Of a stretch of 64,000 bases of DNA, positions 16,230-23,887 are shown piece after piece. The position numbers were made by a program, and so were the translations under genes. The DNA lies in NCBI GenBank assembly GCA_017545185.1, contig JAFWQJ010000020.1:1-64000 (forward strand). The letters are read 5' to 3'. Within the stretch, counting starts at the first letter, position 1. The number at the start of each line of letters is the position of its first letter. The stretch is from Oscillospiraceae bacterium (lineage in GTDB: Bacteria > Bacillota > Clostridia > Oscillospirales > Ruminococcaceae). The notes beneath the pieces are model-generated. The model was not told the DNA's origin. It saw only the letters and a program-made list of their open reading frames with translations, and did not search any database.

Positions 16230-17744
16230 TTATGCTTCCTGCTCGTACATCGCGGTGAGCGCCTTGCGGTCGAGCTTGCCGTTCGGCGTATGCGGCATGG
16301 ATTCGATCTGCCGGATGCGGTTCGGCTGCATGTAGCGCGGCAGGCGCTGCTTCAGATAGGCAGCGAGTGCCGCCTTCTCCGCCGGACCGGTATAGAACAG
16401 AACGATCTTGCCCTTTCCTTTGTCATAGATGCATCCGACGGCTTCGACGCCCTCGAACAGACCGCAGTTGATCTCGATCTCGCCGAGCTCGATGCGGTGC
16501 CCCATGTGCTTGATCTGATAATCCTTGCGGGAGACGAACACAAGGTCGCCGTCCTCGTTATAATGCGCGATGTCGCCGGTGCGGTAGATGAGCTCCGGAT
16601 AGCGCTTCTGCAGCGGGTTCTGCGTAAAGACCTCGGCGGTTTTCTCCGGCTGTCCGAAGTAGCCCATGGTCAGGCAGGTGCCGCGGATGCAGATCTCGCC
16701 GGGCTCACCGTATTTTGCCTCATTGTTGTTCTCGTCCAGCAGAATGATGCCGGTATTGCGGAACGGTCTGCCGATCGGGATCGCGTCAGTATCCTCAAAG
16801 TCGCGGTCAACATGATAATAGCAGCTCATGCCGGTCGCCTCGGTCGGGCCGTAGAGGTTCGTGAACTTTGCATCGGGCAGGACCTCGCGCCACAGCTTGA
16901 ACTGCTTGACCGGAAAAACCTCGCTGCCGAACGCCACGGTATGCAGCGTTTCGGGCTTCACGGTCTTGAACGTGCCGGTCGCAGAGATCATGGTCAGCGC
17001 GGAAACGACCCAGCAGACCGTGTTGATCTGATGCGCATTCAGGTACTCGACCAGCTTGATCGGGAACGAGAAGCACTGCTTCGGGACGAGCCATGTGGTC
17101 GCGCCGAATTTCAGCGTCGGATAGAGCTCCTTCAGGCAGGCGTCGAAATAAAGCGGCGTCTGGTTGCCGAACACGGTGTTTTCGCTGAAGCCGAGCGTCT
17201 CCGAGAGATTTTCGATATAGTCGATGACCGACCGGTGACATGCCTGAATGCCCTTCGGCACGCCGGTCGAGCCGGACGTAAACACAATATAGATCGGGTC
17301 GATATCGAGCTGCTTTTCGCGGATCTTCGCGAGTGCCGCATCGCTGACCGGCGTTTTCACGGTCTCGTCAAAGAGATAGGTCCTGCCGGTGTAGCCGAAC
17401 TGTGCGAGCTGCGGCTCCGTGGTGCCGTCGCAGATGACCGCGCGCGGCTGCAGCTGTTCGAGGATCATCTCAATGCGGAATGCCGGCATTTCGATATCCA
17501 GCGGAACATAATAGCAGCCCGCATAGATCACGCCGAAAAAGGCATTGATCGCCGCGGGTGATTTTTCCATAAACACAACGACAGGCTCACCCGAAAGTCC
17601 GTCCGCAGCGAGTGCCGAGCCGATCGCCCGTGCATTCTGCGAGACCTGCGCAAAGGTGAGCTGTGTCTGATCGTCCGCGAATGCGACCTTATCGGGCACC
17701 CGCGGGAGCGTCTGCTCCAGATATTCCAGTAAATTGGTCTGCAT
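16230..17744 (-). CDS. dltA: Amino-acid:carrier-protein ligase, DltA-like
   Basis: A 504-residue adenylate-forming enzyme. The core motifs are present: VFTSGSTGVPKG (155-165), YGPTEATG (298-305), YRTGDIAHYNEDGDL, SRKDYQIKHMGHRIELGEIE, and NGKLDRKAL near the end with the catalytic Lys. Asp201 (YFDAC) matches the Asp that binds the amino group of amino-acid substrates. In Bacillus DltA the sequence around the substrate pocket reads FCGE, and its Cys favours D-alanine; here it is FGSE with Gly273, so specificity may differ. The start ATG follows AAGGAAGG by eight bases. It lies 25 bases downstream of the racemase gene, which may supply its substrate. Confidence 0.88.
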   Translation of the reverse strand: MQTNLLEYLEQTLPRVPDKVAFADDQTQLTFAQVSQNARAIGSALAADGLSGEPVVVFMEKSPAAINAFFGVIYAGCYYVPLDIEMPAFRIEMILEQLQPRAVICDGTTEPQLAQFGYTGRTYLFDETVKTPVSDAALAKIREKQLDIDPIYIVFTSGSTGVPKGIQACHRSVIDYIENLSETLGFSENTVFGNQTPLYFDACLKELYPTLKFGATTWLVPKQCFSFPIKLVEYLNAHQINTVCWVVSALTMISATGTFKTVKPETLHTVAFGSEVFPVKQFKLWREVLPDAKFTNLYGPTEATGMSCYYHVDRDFEDTDAIPIGRPFRNTGIILLDENNNEAKYGEPGEICIRGTCLTMGYFGQPEKTAEVFTQNPLQKRYPELIYRTGDIAHYNEDGDLVFVSRKDYQIKHMGHRIELGEIEINCGLFEGVEAVGCIYDKGKGKIVLFYTGPAEKAALAAYLKQRLPRYMQPNRIRQIESMPHTPNGKLDRKALTAMYEQEA

Positions 17745-17769
17745 GTTCAATGCCTTCCTTATTCCTTCA

Positions 17770-18471
17770 TCATAACGCCTTGACGCGGTAGCCGCAGGCC
17801 TCGATCGCGCAGTCCGCGAGCACCTCCATGGCATCGAGGAACCCCGTGCCGATCTTCTGCGTCTGCCGGATGACCGAAAGCTCCGTACATCCGAGGATGA
17901 CGCATTCCGCGCCCTTGGCACGCATCGAGTGCGCAACGGAATGGAACCGTTCCATATCCGCCGGGCGGCCGGACTTCACATCGTCATAGATGATGCCCAT
18001 GACCTCCGCCTGATAGGCGGCATCCGGCACGATCGGCTCAATGCCGCATTCCGCGAGCGCCTTCTGGAACGTCCCGACCTGCAGTGTGCCGTCGGTCGCC
18101 ATGATGCCGGCTTTTTTCAGTCCCCTTTTCTGCAGAACGGCAGCGCTCTCCAGAATCGGATTGATGAGCCTTGCGTGAAATTCCGCCTTCAGTTCCGGAT
18201 AAAAGCTGTAGGCGGTCATGCAGGGCATCACAAGCACCCCGCAGCCGAGCGCCTCAAGCTTTCTGCCGGAATCGAGCAGCACCGGGTACGGGCTGTCCGG
18301 CGAATTGCCGAGCAGGAACGCCGTTCTGTCCGGCGTCTGCGGGCGGCTGTAAAGGAACACCTCAATGTGCTCCTGATCGGTCGCGGCATCGGTCCGGTCG
18401 GTCAGCAGTTCAAGGAACTGTGCTGACGCCATCGGGCCGAGCCCGCCGATGATCCCGAGCTTTTCCTTCAT
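17770..18471 (-). CDS. Aspartate/glutamate-racemase-family amino-acid racemase
   Basis: A 233-residue cytosolic racemase of the Asp/Glu (RacX/YgeA-like) family. The N-terminal GIIGGLGPMAS loop and the two catalytic Cys regions are present: VMPCMTAY around 78-85 and ILGCTEL around 192-198. The family interconverts L- and D-amino acids without cofactor; members range from aspartate-specific to broad. The ATG lies eight bases after the stop of the transglutaminase-like gene, with GAGGCG as the site, and the DltA-like ligase follows by 25 bases. This context suggests it makes the D-amino acid that the ligase loads. Confidence 0.88.
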   Translation of the reverse strand: MKEKLGIIGGLGPMASAQFLELLTDRTDAATDQEHIEVFLYSRPQTPDRTAFLLGNSPDSPYPVLLDSGRKLEALGCGVLVMPCMTAYSFYPELKAEFHARLINPILESAAVLQKRGLKKAGIMATDGTLQVGTFQKALAECGIEPIVPDAAYQAEVMGIIYDDVKSGRPADMERFHSVAHSMRAKGAECVILGCTELSVIRQTQKIGTGFLDAMEVLADCAIEACGYRVKAL

Positions 18472-18479
18472 GCGGCGCC

Positions 18480-19994
18480 TCAGTTCGGTGTCGGCGGATA
18501 CAGGCTCTTGTCGCGGTTGAAGCAGTCCTGATTCCGTGCGGAGTAGTTGTCCATCTGTGCGTCTGTCCACATGAAGAAGTCGGAAACGTCAAAGCGCGGC
18601 GTCGTATCGAAGTGATACCATGCACCGTTGATCTTGACAAGATTCCAGTAATGGTTATTCTGCCAGTCGGCAGTTTTCTCCTTCTCGACGGTCATATTCT
18701 CAATATCGCCGCAGGTCAGGAGCAGTCTTGCGAACGCGTAGTAGTTGCGGCAGTCGCCGTAGCCGTTATAGATCGCGATGACCGCAGCATGCTGCCAGTC
18801 AAGGATATCCTTGTTGTCGCTGTAGAACATGTGCTCCTGCACATAGTTATAGATCGCTCTTGCAAATGCCTTCTGATCATTCTGATTTGTATTCTGCTTG
18901 ATGCCCTCGATGATCTTGTCACCGATGCGGAACACATCGTCAGAGGTCAGCTTTTCAATATCCGAGATCGCCGGGAGCACGACCAGCTTGGCAGTCGCCT
19001 CTGCGACATTGCCGGCCTTGTCCTCTGCGGTATAGGTGATCTCATAAGTGCCTGCCTTGCGGAAGCTGAAGCCCTCGGGTTCAGCTGCCGTGAACTCGAC
19101 CTCGCCGTCGCTGCCGTCGGTCGCAGTCACGCCGCGCATATAGCTGACCGGAATGCCCGCGATCGTGTGCATCTCCTCAATGCCCTCAAAGACCGGCGGC
19201 TCGCCGTCGCCCTCGACCATATACTGCACCTCGGCGGTCGCGCTGTTGCCCGCAGCATCCGTCACGACCAGCGTGACCTCATGGATGCCCTCGGTCATCG
19301 TGTCAGGCTCTCTGGAGAAATGATATTCCACCGAAGATTTATCCTCGCAGCTCTGGACAAAGTCCATGACCGAAAGCTTCTGGTGCCGATAGAATTTCAG
19401 CTCATTCTTGAAGGTCAGCACCGGTGCAACGGTATCCTGCACCACAAGCGTAAATTCCTTTTCGCGGCCGTTGTTCGTCACGGTCAGCGGATAGGAGCCG
19501 ACCGAAGAAAACTCCTTCAGCGGCTTGGAGATCTCTGCCTCCTCAAAGCCTCTGCCGAGCAGCTCCGCAGCCGTGGTATCGGAGCCGAGCTCATAGTGCA
19601 GCACGAGCTCCTTCACAGCCAGCACCGCATTTTCGGTGCGTGTCGTGCCGTCCTCCAGCTGCATCAGGATCGCGACGTCCTGATCGCCGGTCTTTTCCTC
19701 CGGCATGACCAGATAGCGCGTTTCCGTCACAAGCGAACGGGTATTGTCATACAGAAATGTATCCGCGGGCGGAATCGCCTCGCCCTCCCACATTTCCAGC
19801 CGGCTGACCGCATAGTCCATGCCGCCCGCCGCCTGAACGGTCTTGCTTTCTCCCCTGCCGGTCGCAACGGAAAACGCAATCAGGGCGAGCACAGCGACGA
19901 CAAGGCCGCCGCCGAAGATATAAGCGGTCTTCATCATGCTGTCACTGATCTGGGTGTCCTTCTTCCTCTTTGCATACTTTCTGGCACGTTTCAT
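18480..19994 (-). CDS. Membrane-anchored transglutaminase-like protein with Ig-like domains
   Basis: A 504-residue protein: Arg/Lys-rich cytoplasmic N-terminus (MKRARKYAKRKK), one membrane helix (about 24-43) and three or so Ig/HYR-like beta domains (about 85-345; motifs VTDAAGNSATAEV and TAEDKAGNVAEATAK). A C-terminal transglutaminase/protease core follows, with Cys in GYGDCRNYYAF, His in NNHYWNLVKI and Asp in HFDTTPRF. Such proteins can cross-link, cleave or amidate surface proteins. GAAAGG precedes the chosen ATG; the frame extends upstream without a site. It opens the seven-gene dlt-like operon, behind a consensus promoter. Confidence 0.88.
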   Translation of the reverse strand: MKRARKYAKRKKDTQISDSMMKTAYIFGGGLVVAVLALIAFSVATGRGESKTVQAAGGMDYAVSRLEMWEGEAIPPADTFLYDNTRSLVTETRYLVMPEEKTGDQDVAILMQLEDGTTRTENAVLAVKELVLHYELGSDTTAAELLGRGFEEAEISKPLKEFSSVGSYPLTVTNNGREKEFTLVVQDTVAPVLTFKNELKFYRHQKLSVMDFVQSCEDKSSVEYHFSREPDTMTEGIHEVTLVVTDAAGNSATAEVQYMVEGDGEPPVFEGIEEMHTIAGIPVSYMRGVTATDGSDGEVEFTAAEPEGFSFRKAGTYEITYTAEDKAGNVAEATAKLVVLPAISDIEKLTSDDVFRIGDKIIEGIKQNTNQNDQKAFARAIYNYVQEHMFYSDNKDILDWQHAAVIAIYNGYGDCRNYYAFARLLLTCGDIENMTVEKEKTADWQNNHYWNLVKINGAWYHFDTTPRFDVSDFFMWTDAQMDNYSARNQDCFNRDKSLYPPTPN

Positions 19995-20055
19995 TCCAAA
20001 CGCCTTTCTCTCTCTGACCGGAAAACCGATCATTTTTGATACAGTCGTACATTTT

Positions 20056-20084
20056 ATTATACCGCGTTTTCGGCCTGATGTCAA
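20056..20084 (-). promoter_or_regulatory. Consensus sigma-A promoter of the dlt-like operon
   Basis: On the minus strand TTGACA and TATAAT are perfect and 17 bases apart, about 60 bases before the transglutaminase-like gene. Confidence 0.88.
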
Positions 20085-20185
20085 GAATCTTTCGGATTTT
20101 GGGGCATATACCAGATTCTTTTGTTTATCGACCGACAAAATCATACATTTTCCCCGACTCAGCCGGAAAAATGCAGCACTGCGTC

Positions 20186-20231
20186 AAAACGCGCCGCGCG
20201 GAACTGTCTGCAAAAGGACAGCTCCGCGCGC
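20186..20231 (-). terminator. Terminator of the malQ transcript
   Basis: On the minus strand GCGCGCGGAGCTGTC pairs with GACAGTTCCGCGCGGCGC (one mismatch) around TTTTGCA-type loop bases, followed by GTTTTG. Confidence 0.85.
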
Positions 20232-20234
20232 TTG

Positions 20235-21743
20235 TTATGTCTCCTGTTTATCAGCCGCAGCCGTATTCAGTCTGCCGTAGATCTCGTTCATTTCCCGGAT
20301 ATACGCCTTCAGCTTATGCGTATAATCCGCCTTCGAGGTACGGAACACCCAGTTCCCGCCGAGCGTGGACGGCGTATTGATGCGTGCCGAGGGCGGCGCA
20401 TTCAGGAAATCCTGCAGCGGTGCGACGGCAATGCGCGCCGTGCTGCCCCATGCCGCCCGGAGCATCGCCTTCGGGAGCCGCTTTTCCTTCTTGACGCCGA
20501 GATACGCCATTGCGTAGGCGTTGACCTCTTCAGGATTGCTCCGCACCCAGCCGCGCAGCGTATGGTTGTCGTGCGTGCCGGTATAGCAGACGCAGTTTGC
20601 CGTCTCAAAATTATGCGGCAGATACGGATTCTCCGCGCCGCTGTCGAATGCGAACTGCAGCACCTTCATGCCGGGGAAGCCGGTGCGCTTCAGCAGCCGC
20701 TCGACCGCCGGCGTGATGTTGCCGAGATCCTCCGCGATGACGTTCATCTCCCCGAAGCGTTCCTTCGCCGCCTTCCAGAGCGCGAATGCGGGTCCCTTTG
20801 TCCATTTGCCGTGCTCGGCGGTCTCGTCCCCGTAGGGGATCGCGTAATACTTTTCAAAGCCGCGGAAATGGTCAATGCGCACCGTGTCGTACATATTCAG
20901 CGTAAACGCGATGCGGTCAAGCCACCATGCGTAGCCGTTCTTCGCCATGGCCTCCCAGTCCCAGAGCGGGTTGCCCCAGAGCTGTCCTGTCGCCGAGAAG
21001 CAGTCCGGCGGACATCCCGCGACCGCGACCGGCTTTTTCTCTTTGTCCAGCCGGAACAGCTCCGGCTTTGCCCAGACCTCCGCGCTGTCGTATGCCGCAT
21101 AGATCGGGATATCCCCGATGATGCGGATGCCGTGCGCGTTCGCGTATTTCTTGAGTGCTTCCCACTGCAGGAAGAAGCAGTACTGCACAAAGCTGTGGAA
21201 CTCGATGTCCTCCGCAAGCTTGCTCTTTGCCTCCGTGACGGCGGCTTTCTCGCAGCGCGCCAGCGCGGGCTCCCATTCATACCACGGCCGGCTGCCGTTC
21301 AGGTCTTTCAGCGCCATGAACGCCGCGTAATCCCCGAGCCATGTCTTCTGCTGACTGCAGAATTTCCGGAACCCGGCAGGCTTCTTCCTGCGGAAATTGT
21401 AGAACGCGATCCGCAGCACCGGCATGATCTGCTCATAGAGCAGCGTATACTCGATCGTATCCGAGGATTCGTCCCACTGGATGCCCTCGTAATCCGCAGC
21501 CGTCAGCCATCCGCAGGCCGCGAGCTTATCAAAGTCGATCAGATACGGATTGCCCGCAAAGCACGAGCAGGACTGATAGGGCGAATCGCCGTAGCCTGTC
21601 GGGGAAAGCGGGAGCACCTGCCAGTAATGACAGCCCGCATCCCGCAGGAAATCCACAAAATCATAAGCTGCCTGCCCGAGCTTTCCGATACCGTGTCTCG
21701 ACGGCAGCGCCGTCACGGGCAGCAGGATTCCGCTTTCACGCAT
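20235..21743 (-). CDS. malQ: 4-alpha-glucanotransferase (amylomaltase), GH77
   Basis: A 502-residue GH77 enzyme that transfers alpha-1,4-glucan segments between maltooligosaccharides in starch and glycogen metabolism. The N-terminal LLPVTALPSRHGIG and WQVLPLSPTGYGDSPY blocks are typical. Catalytic residues can be placed: nucleophile Asp291 in VRIDHFRGF, acid/base Glu338 in AEDLG, and Asp392 in GTHDNHT. The length matches the short bacterial form. GAGGT precedes the ATG. The GGDEF gene ends 25 bases upstream on the same strand without a terminator, so the two probably form one transcript. Confidence 0.95.
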   Translation of the reverse strand: MRESGILLPVTALPSRHGIGKLGQAAYDFVDFLRDAGCHYWQVLPLSPTGYGDSPYQSCSCFAGNPYLIDFDKLAACGWLTAADYEGIQWDESSDTIEYTLLYEQIMPVLRIAFYNFRRKKPAGFRKFCSQQKTWLGDYAAFMALKDLNGSRPWYEWEPALARCEKAAVTEAKSKLAEDIEFHSFVQYCFFLQWEALKKYANAHGIRIIGDIPIYAAYDSAEVWAKPELFRLDKEKKPVAVAGCPPDCFSATGQLWGNPLWDWEAMAKNGYAWWLDRIAFTLNMYDTVRIDHFRGFEKYYAIPYGDETAEHGKWTKGPAFALWKAAKERFGEMNVIAEDLGNITPAVERLLKRTGFPGMKVLQFAFDSGAENPYLPHNFETANCVCYTGTHDNHTLRGWVRSNPEEVNAYAMAYLGVKKEKRLPKAMLRAAWGSTARIAVAPLQDFLNAPPSARINTPSTLGGNWVFRTSKADYTHKLKAYIREMNEIYGRLNTAAADKQET

Positions 21744-21768
21744 GGTTCTTACCTCTGTTTCTCCGGAA

Positions 21769-23685
21769 TCAGTCCCGCCGAAGATAGCGGGAAGTTGACT
21801 TCCGTTTTTTTTGTTCGTACATGATCGTATCCGCTTCTGTGATCAGTTCAAAGAGCCGCATCTCCGGCGTCACCTTCGTGACGAACGTGCCGATGCTCGC
21901 CTCCACGCGGTAGGGCTTGCCGGTCACCGCATTGACGGCTCTGAGCTGCTCATGGAAATCGCGTTCAAACTGCTCGGCTTCCTCCGCCGTCATGCCGCAG
22001 CCGATGACGATAAACTCATCGCCGCCGAAGCGCGCGCAGGTCAGCCTGCTGCCGCAGCACGCACCGATGACATCGGCAAGTGTTTTCAGTGCGAAGTCGC
22101 CGTCATCGTGCCCGAAATTATCGTTGATGTACTTCAGGCCGTCCATGTCGATGAACCCGATCATCAGCTTTTCGCCGGAGCACATGCACTGCCGGAAGAT
22201 CTGATCCGCCAGCCGGATAAAGCCGTTCCGGTTATAGATGCCGCAGAGCTGGTCGATCACATAGAGCCGGTCAAGCTCGCGGATCGCATTGTTCATGTTC
22301 GTGAGTTTCCGGATATTCTCAAAGGACTGGCTGATGCCGAGCATGTAGGTATGGCACAGCATACTCCGGATCGGGAAGTCCCCGTTCGTAATAATATAGT
22401 ATCCGAGACAGTGCTCCCGGAAATGCAGCGGCAGAAAATAGCTGATATTGCCGCCGTCCGCCGGCGGGATCGGATACATATCCGCAGACCGGAACGATTC
22501 GACCGAGCCGCTGCCGCGCTCCGTCCGGACGTAAGGCGCGGACATGATCTCGGTATAGCCCTCGGCCTCAGACTGCTCCGCGTCCCCGCAGAATGCGTGC
22601 TGCCAGTTTTCGCAGAGACAGATGCTGCATTCCTCACAGCCAAGCTCCTGCATATACTGTCCGAGCAGCCGGACATTGTCCTCCGTCGTGTCGATGCCGG
22701 TCAGTGCGGAGATCATGCGGTCAAACAGCGACACATCCGCGCGGGTGCGCTGGATCAGATCATAAACGCTTTCGCGGTATTCCTTGAAATCCATGTCCCT
22801 GTCACTGACGCAGCCGCAGCTTTCGCGCAGCGCCGGAACGGTCTCCATCGTGACCGTCTTTTCGCAGGGCTCGCCGTCGAGAATCTGCATCAGCATTTTC
22901 ACGGCCACTCTGCCGGCCTCATAAAGCGGCCGTGCGACCGAGGTCAGCGAAGGATTGTGATGCTGCGCAAAATAGGTGTTGTCAAAGCCGGTGACGATCA
23001 CATCCTGCGGCACGCGGATGCCGTTTTTCCGCAGCACGGCGATCGCCTCCAGTGCCATGGCATCATTCGCACAGATGATCGCATCGGGCATCGGCTGACC
23101 GGAGCGAAGCAGCGCCTTTGCCGCTTCCTTTCCGCTGACCGGCCGGAAATCCCCGAAATAGATCTGCTCTCTGCCCGCAGGCAGACCGTGCGCCTTCATC
23201 ACGGAGAGGAAAGCCTGATAGCGGCTGTTCGCCTCGGGATTATCCAGCGGCCCGGAGATATAGCAGAGCGCTTTCGCATCATGCACGGTGACAACATGTT
23301 CCACGAGCTCGCGCATGGCTTTTTCGTTATCAATGCAGATATTGTAAAACGCAGGATTGCTGCTGTCGTCCAGCACGACAGCGGGGATCCCGGCCTGCAT
23401 GACCGCCTCGGTGATCTCCGCGCGCGTGATCGAATCCATGACCGTATTGGTCATGAGGATTGCGCCGTCGAATTTGCGGAAATTGATCAGCTTGTAGATC
23501 GCGTTTTCGCCCGCATCGCTGAGGGTATTGCCCAGCACGCCGCCGAACGAAACAAAGCAGGCGGTGTTGATCTGCTGTTCCTTTGTTTCATCGGTAATGC
23601 CGCTGAGCACGCTGCTCTGATATTCCTCGTTTGTTCCTGCCGCGACCACAGCAATGCTGCGGATATGCGCTGTCTGCATGTTCAT
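21769..23685 (-). CDS. LacI-type sugar-binding sensor fused to GGDEF diguanylate cyclase
   Basis: A 638-residue cytoplasmic protein. Residues about 8-285 form a periplasmic-binding-protein/LacI-type ligand domain (SGPLDNPEANSRYQAFL, PDAIICANDAMALEAIAVL, VTGFDN) without the usual N-terminal DNA-binding helix-turn-helix. A middle region (about 290-470) has a Cys-rich CEECSICLCENW patch. A C-terminal GGDEF domain follows, with an intact RFGGDEF and upstream DMDGLKYINDNFGHDDGD. The domain makes cyclic di-GMP; the usual RxxD inhibitory site is not seen. The start MNMQTAH follows AGGACGG. Sugar binding inside the cell may tune c-di-GMP. It is followed by malQ. Confidence 0.88.
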   Translation of the reverse strand: MNMQTAHIRSIAVVAAGTNEEYQSSVLSGITDETKEQQINTACFVSFGGVLGNTLSDAGENAIYKLINFRKFDGAILMTNTVMDSITRAEITEAVMQAGIPAVVLDDSSNPAFYNICIDNEKAMRELVEHVVTVHDAKALCYISGPLDNPEANSRYQAFLSVMKAHGLPAGREQIYFGDFRPVSGKEAAKALLRSGQPMPDAIICANDAMALEAIAVLRKNGIRVPQDVIVTGFDNTYFAQHHNPSLTSVARPLYEAGRVAVKMLMQILDGEPCEKTVTMETVPALRESCGCVSDRDMDFKEYRESVYDLIQRTRADVSLFDRMISALTGIDTTEDNVRLLGQYMQELGCEECSICLCENWQHAFCGDAEQSEAEGYTEIMSAPYVRTERGSGSVESFRSADMYPIPPADGGNISYFLPLHFREHCLGYYIITNGDFPIRSMLCHTYMLGISQSFENIRKLTNMNNAIRELDRLYVIDQLCGIYNRNGFIRLADQIFRQCMCSGEKLMIGFIDMDGLKYINDNFGHDDGDFALKTLADVIGACCGSRLTCARFGGDEFIVIGCGMTAEEAEQFERDFHEQLRAVNAVTGKPYRVEASIGTFVTKVTPEMRLFELITEADTIMYEQKKRKSTSRYLRRD

Positions 23686-23730
23686 CACCGTCCTGATCTT
23701 GGGATTCTTTGGCAGGCTGTTCCGTTTCGG

Positions 23731-23772
23731 TATAATTACTGTAATTATAACACATATCCGCCGGAAAATCAA
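23731..23772 (-). promoter_or_regulatory. Sigma-A promoter with a perfect 19-bp palindrome over the -10 region
   Basis: On the minus strand TTGATT (23772-23767) and TATAAT (23749-23744) are spaced by 17 bases. The palindrome TATAATTACAGTAATTATA (23731-23749) covers the -10 element and about the transcription start, so it would make an effective operator. Confidence 0.72.
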
Positions 23773-23829
23773 GCATTATTATGATTCTTCAGAAATCCTT
23801 TTGCAAAATCATGATTTCTCCCGCTCCCA

Positions 23830-23858
23830 TTGAAATTCACGAAATAATATGTTATAAT
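23830..23858 (+). promoter_or_regulatory. Sigma-A promoter of the NTPase/pentapeptide gene
   Basis: TTGAAA and TATAAT are spaced by 17 bases, 29 bases before the chosen start. The GGDEF gene's promoter diverges from the same short interval. Confidence 0.8.
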
Positions 23859-23887
23859 GTAGAAAAAAGACGAACGGGGTGATTCGG

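Noticed and set aside
13288-17744. Calling the operon a siderophore or peptide synthetase cluster because of the adenylation domain and carrier.
   Set aside because: There is no condensation or thioesterase domain; MBOAT and SGNH partners point to a dlt-type pathway.
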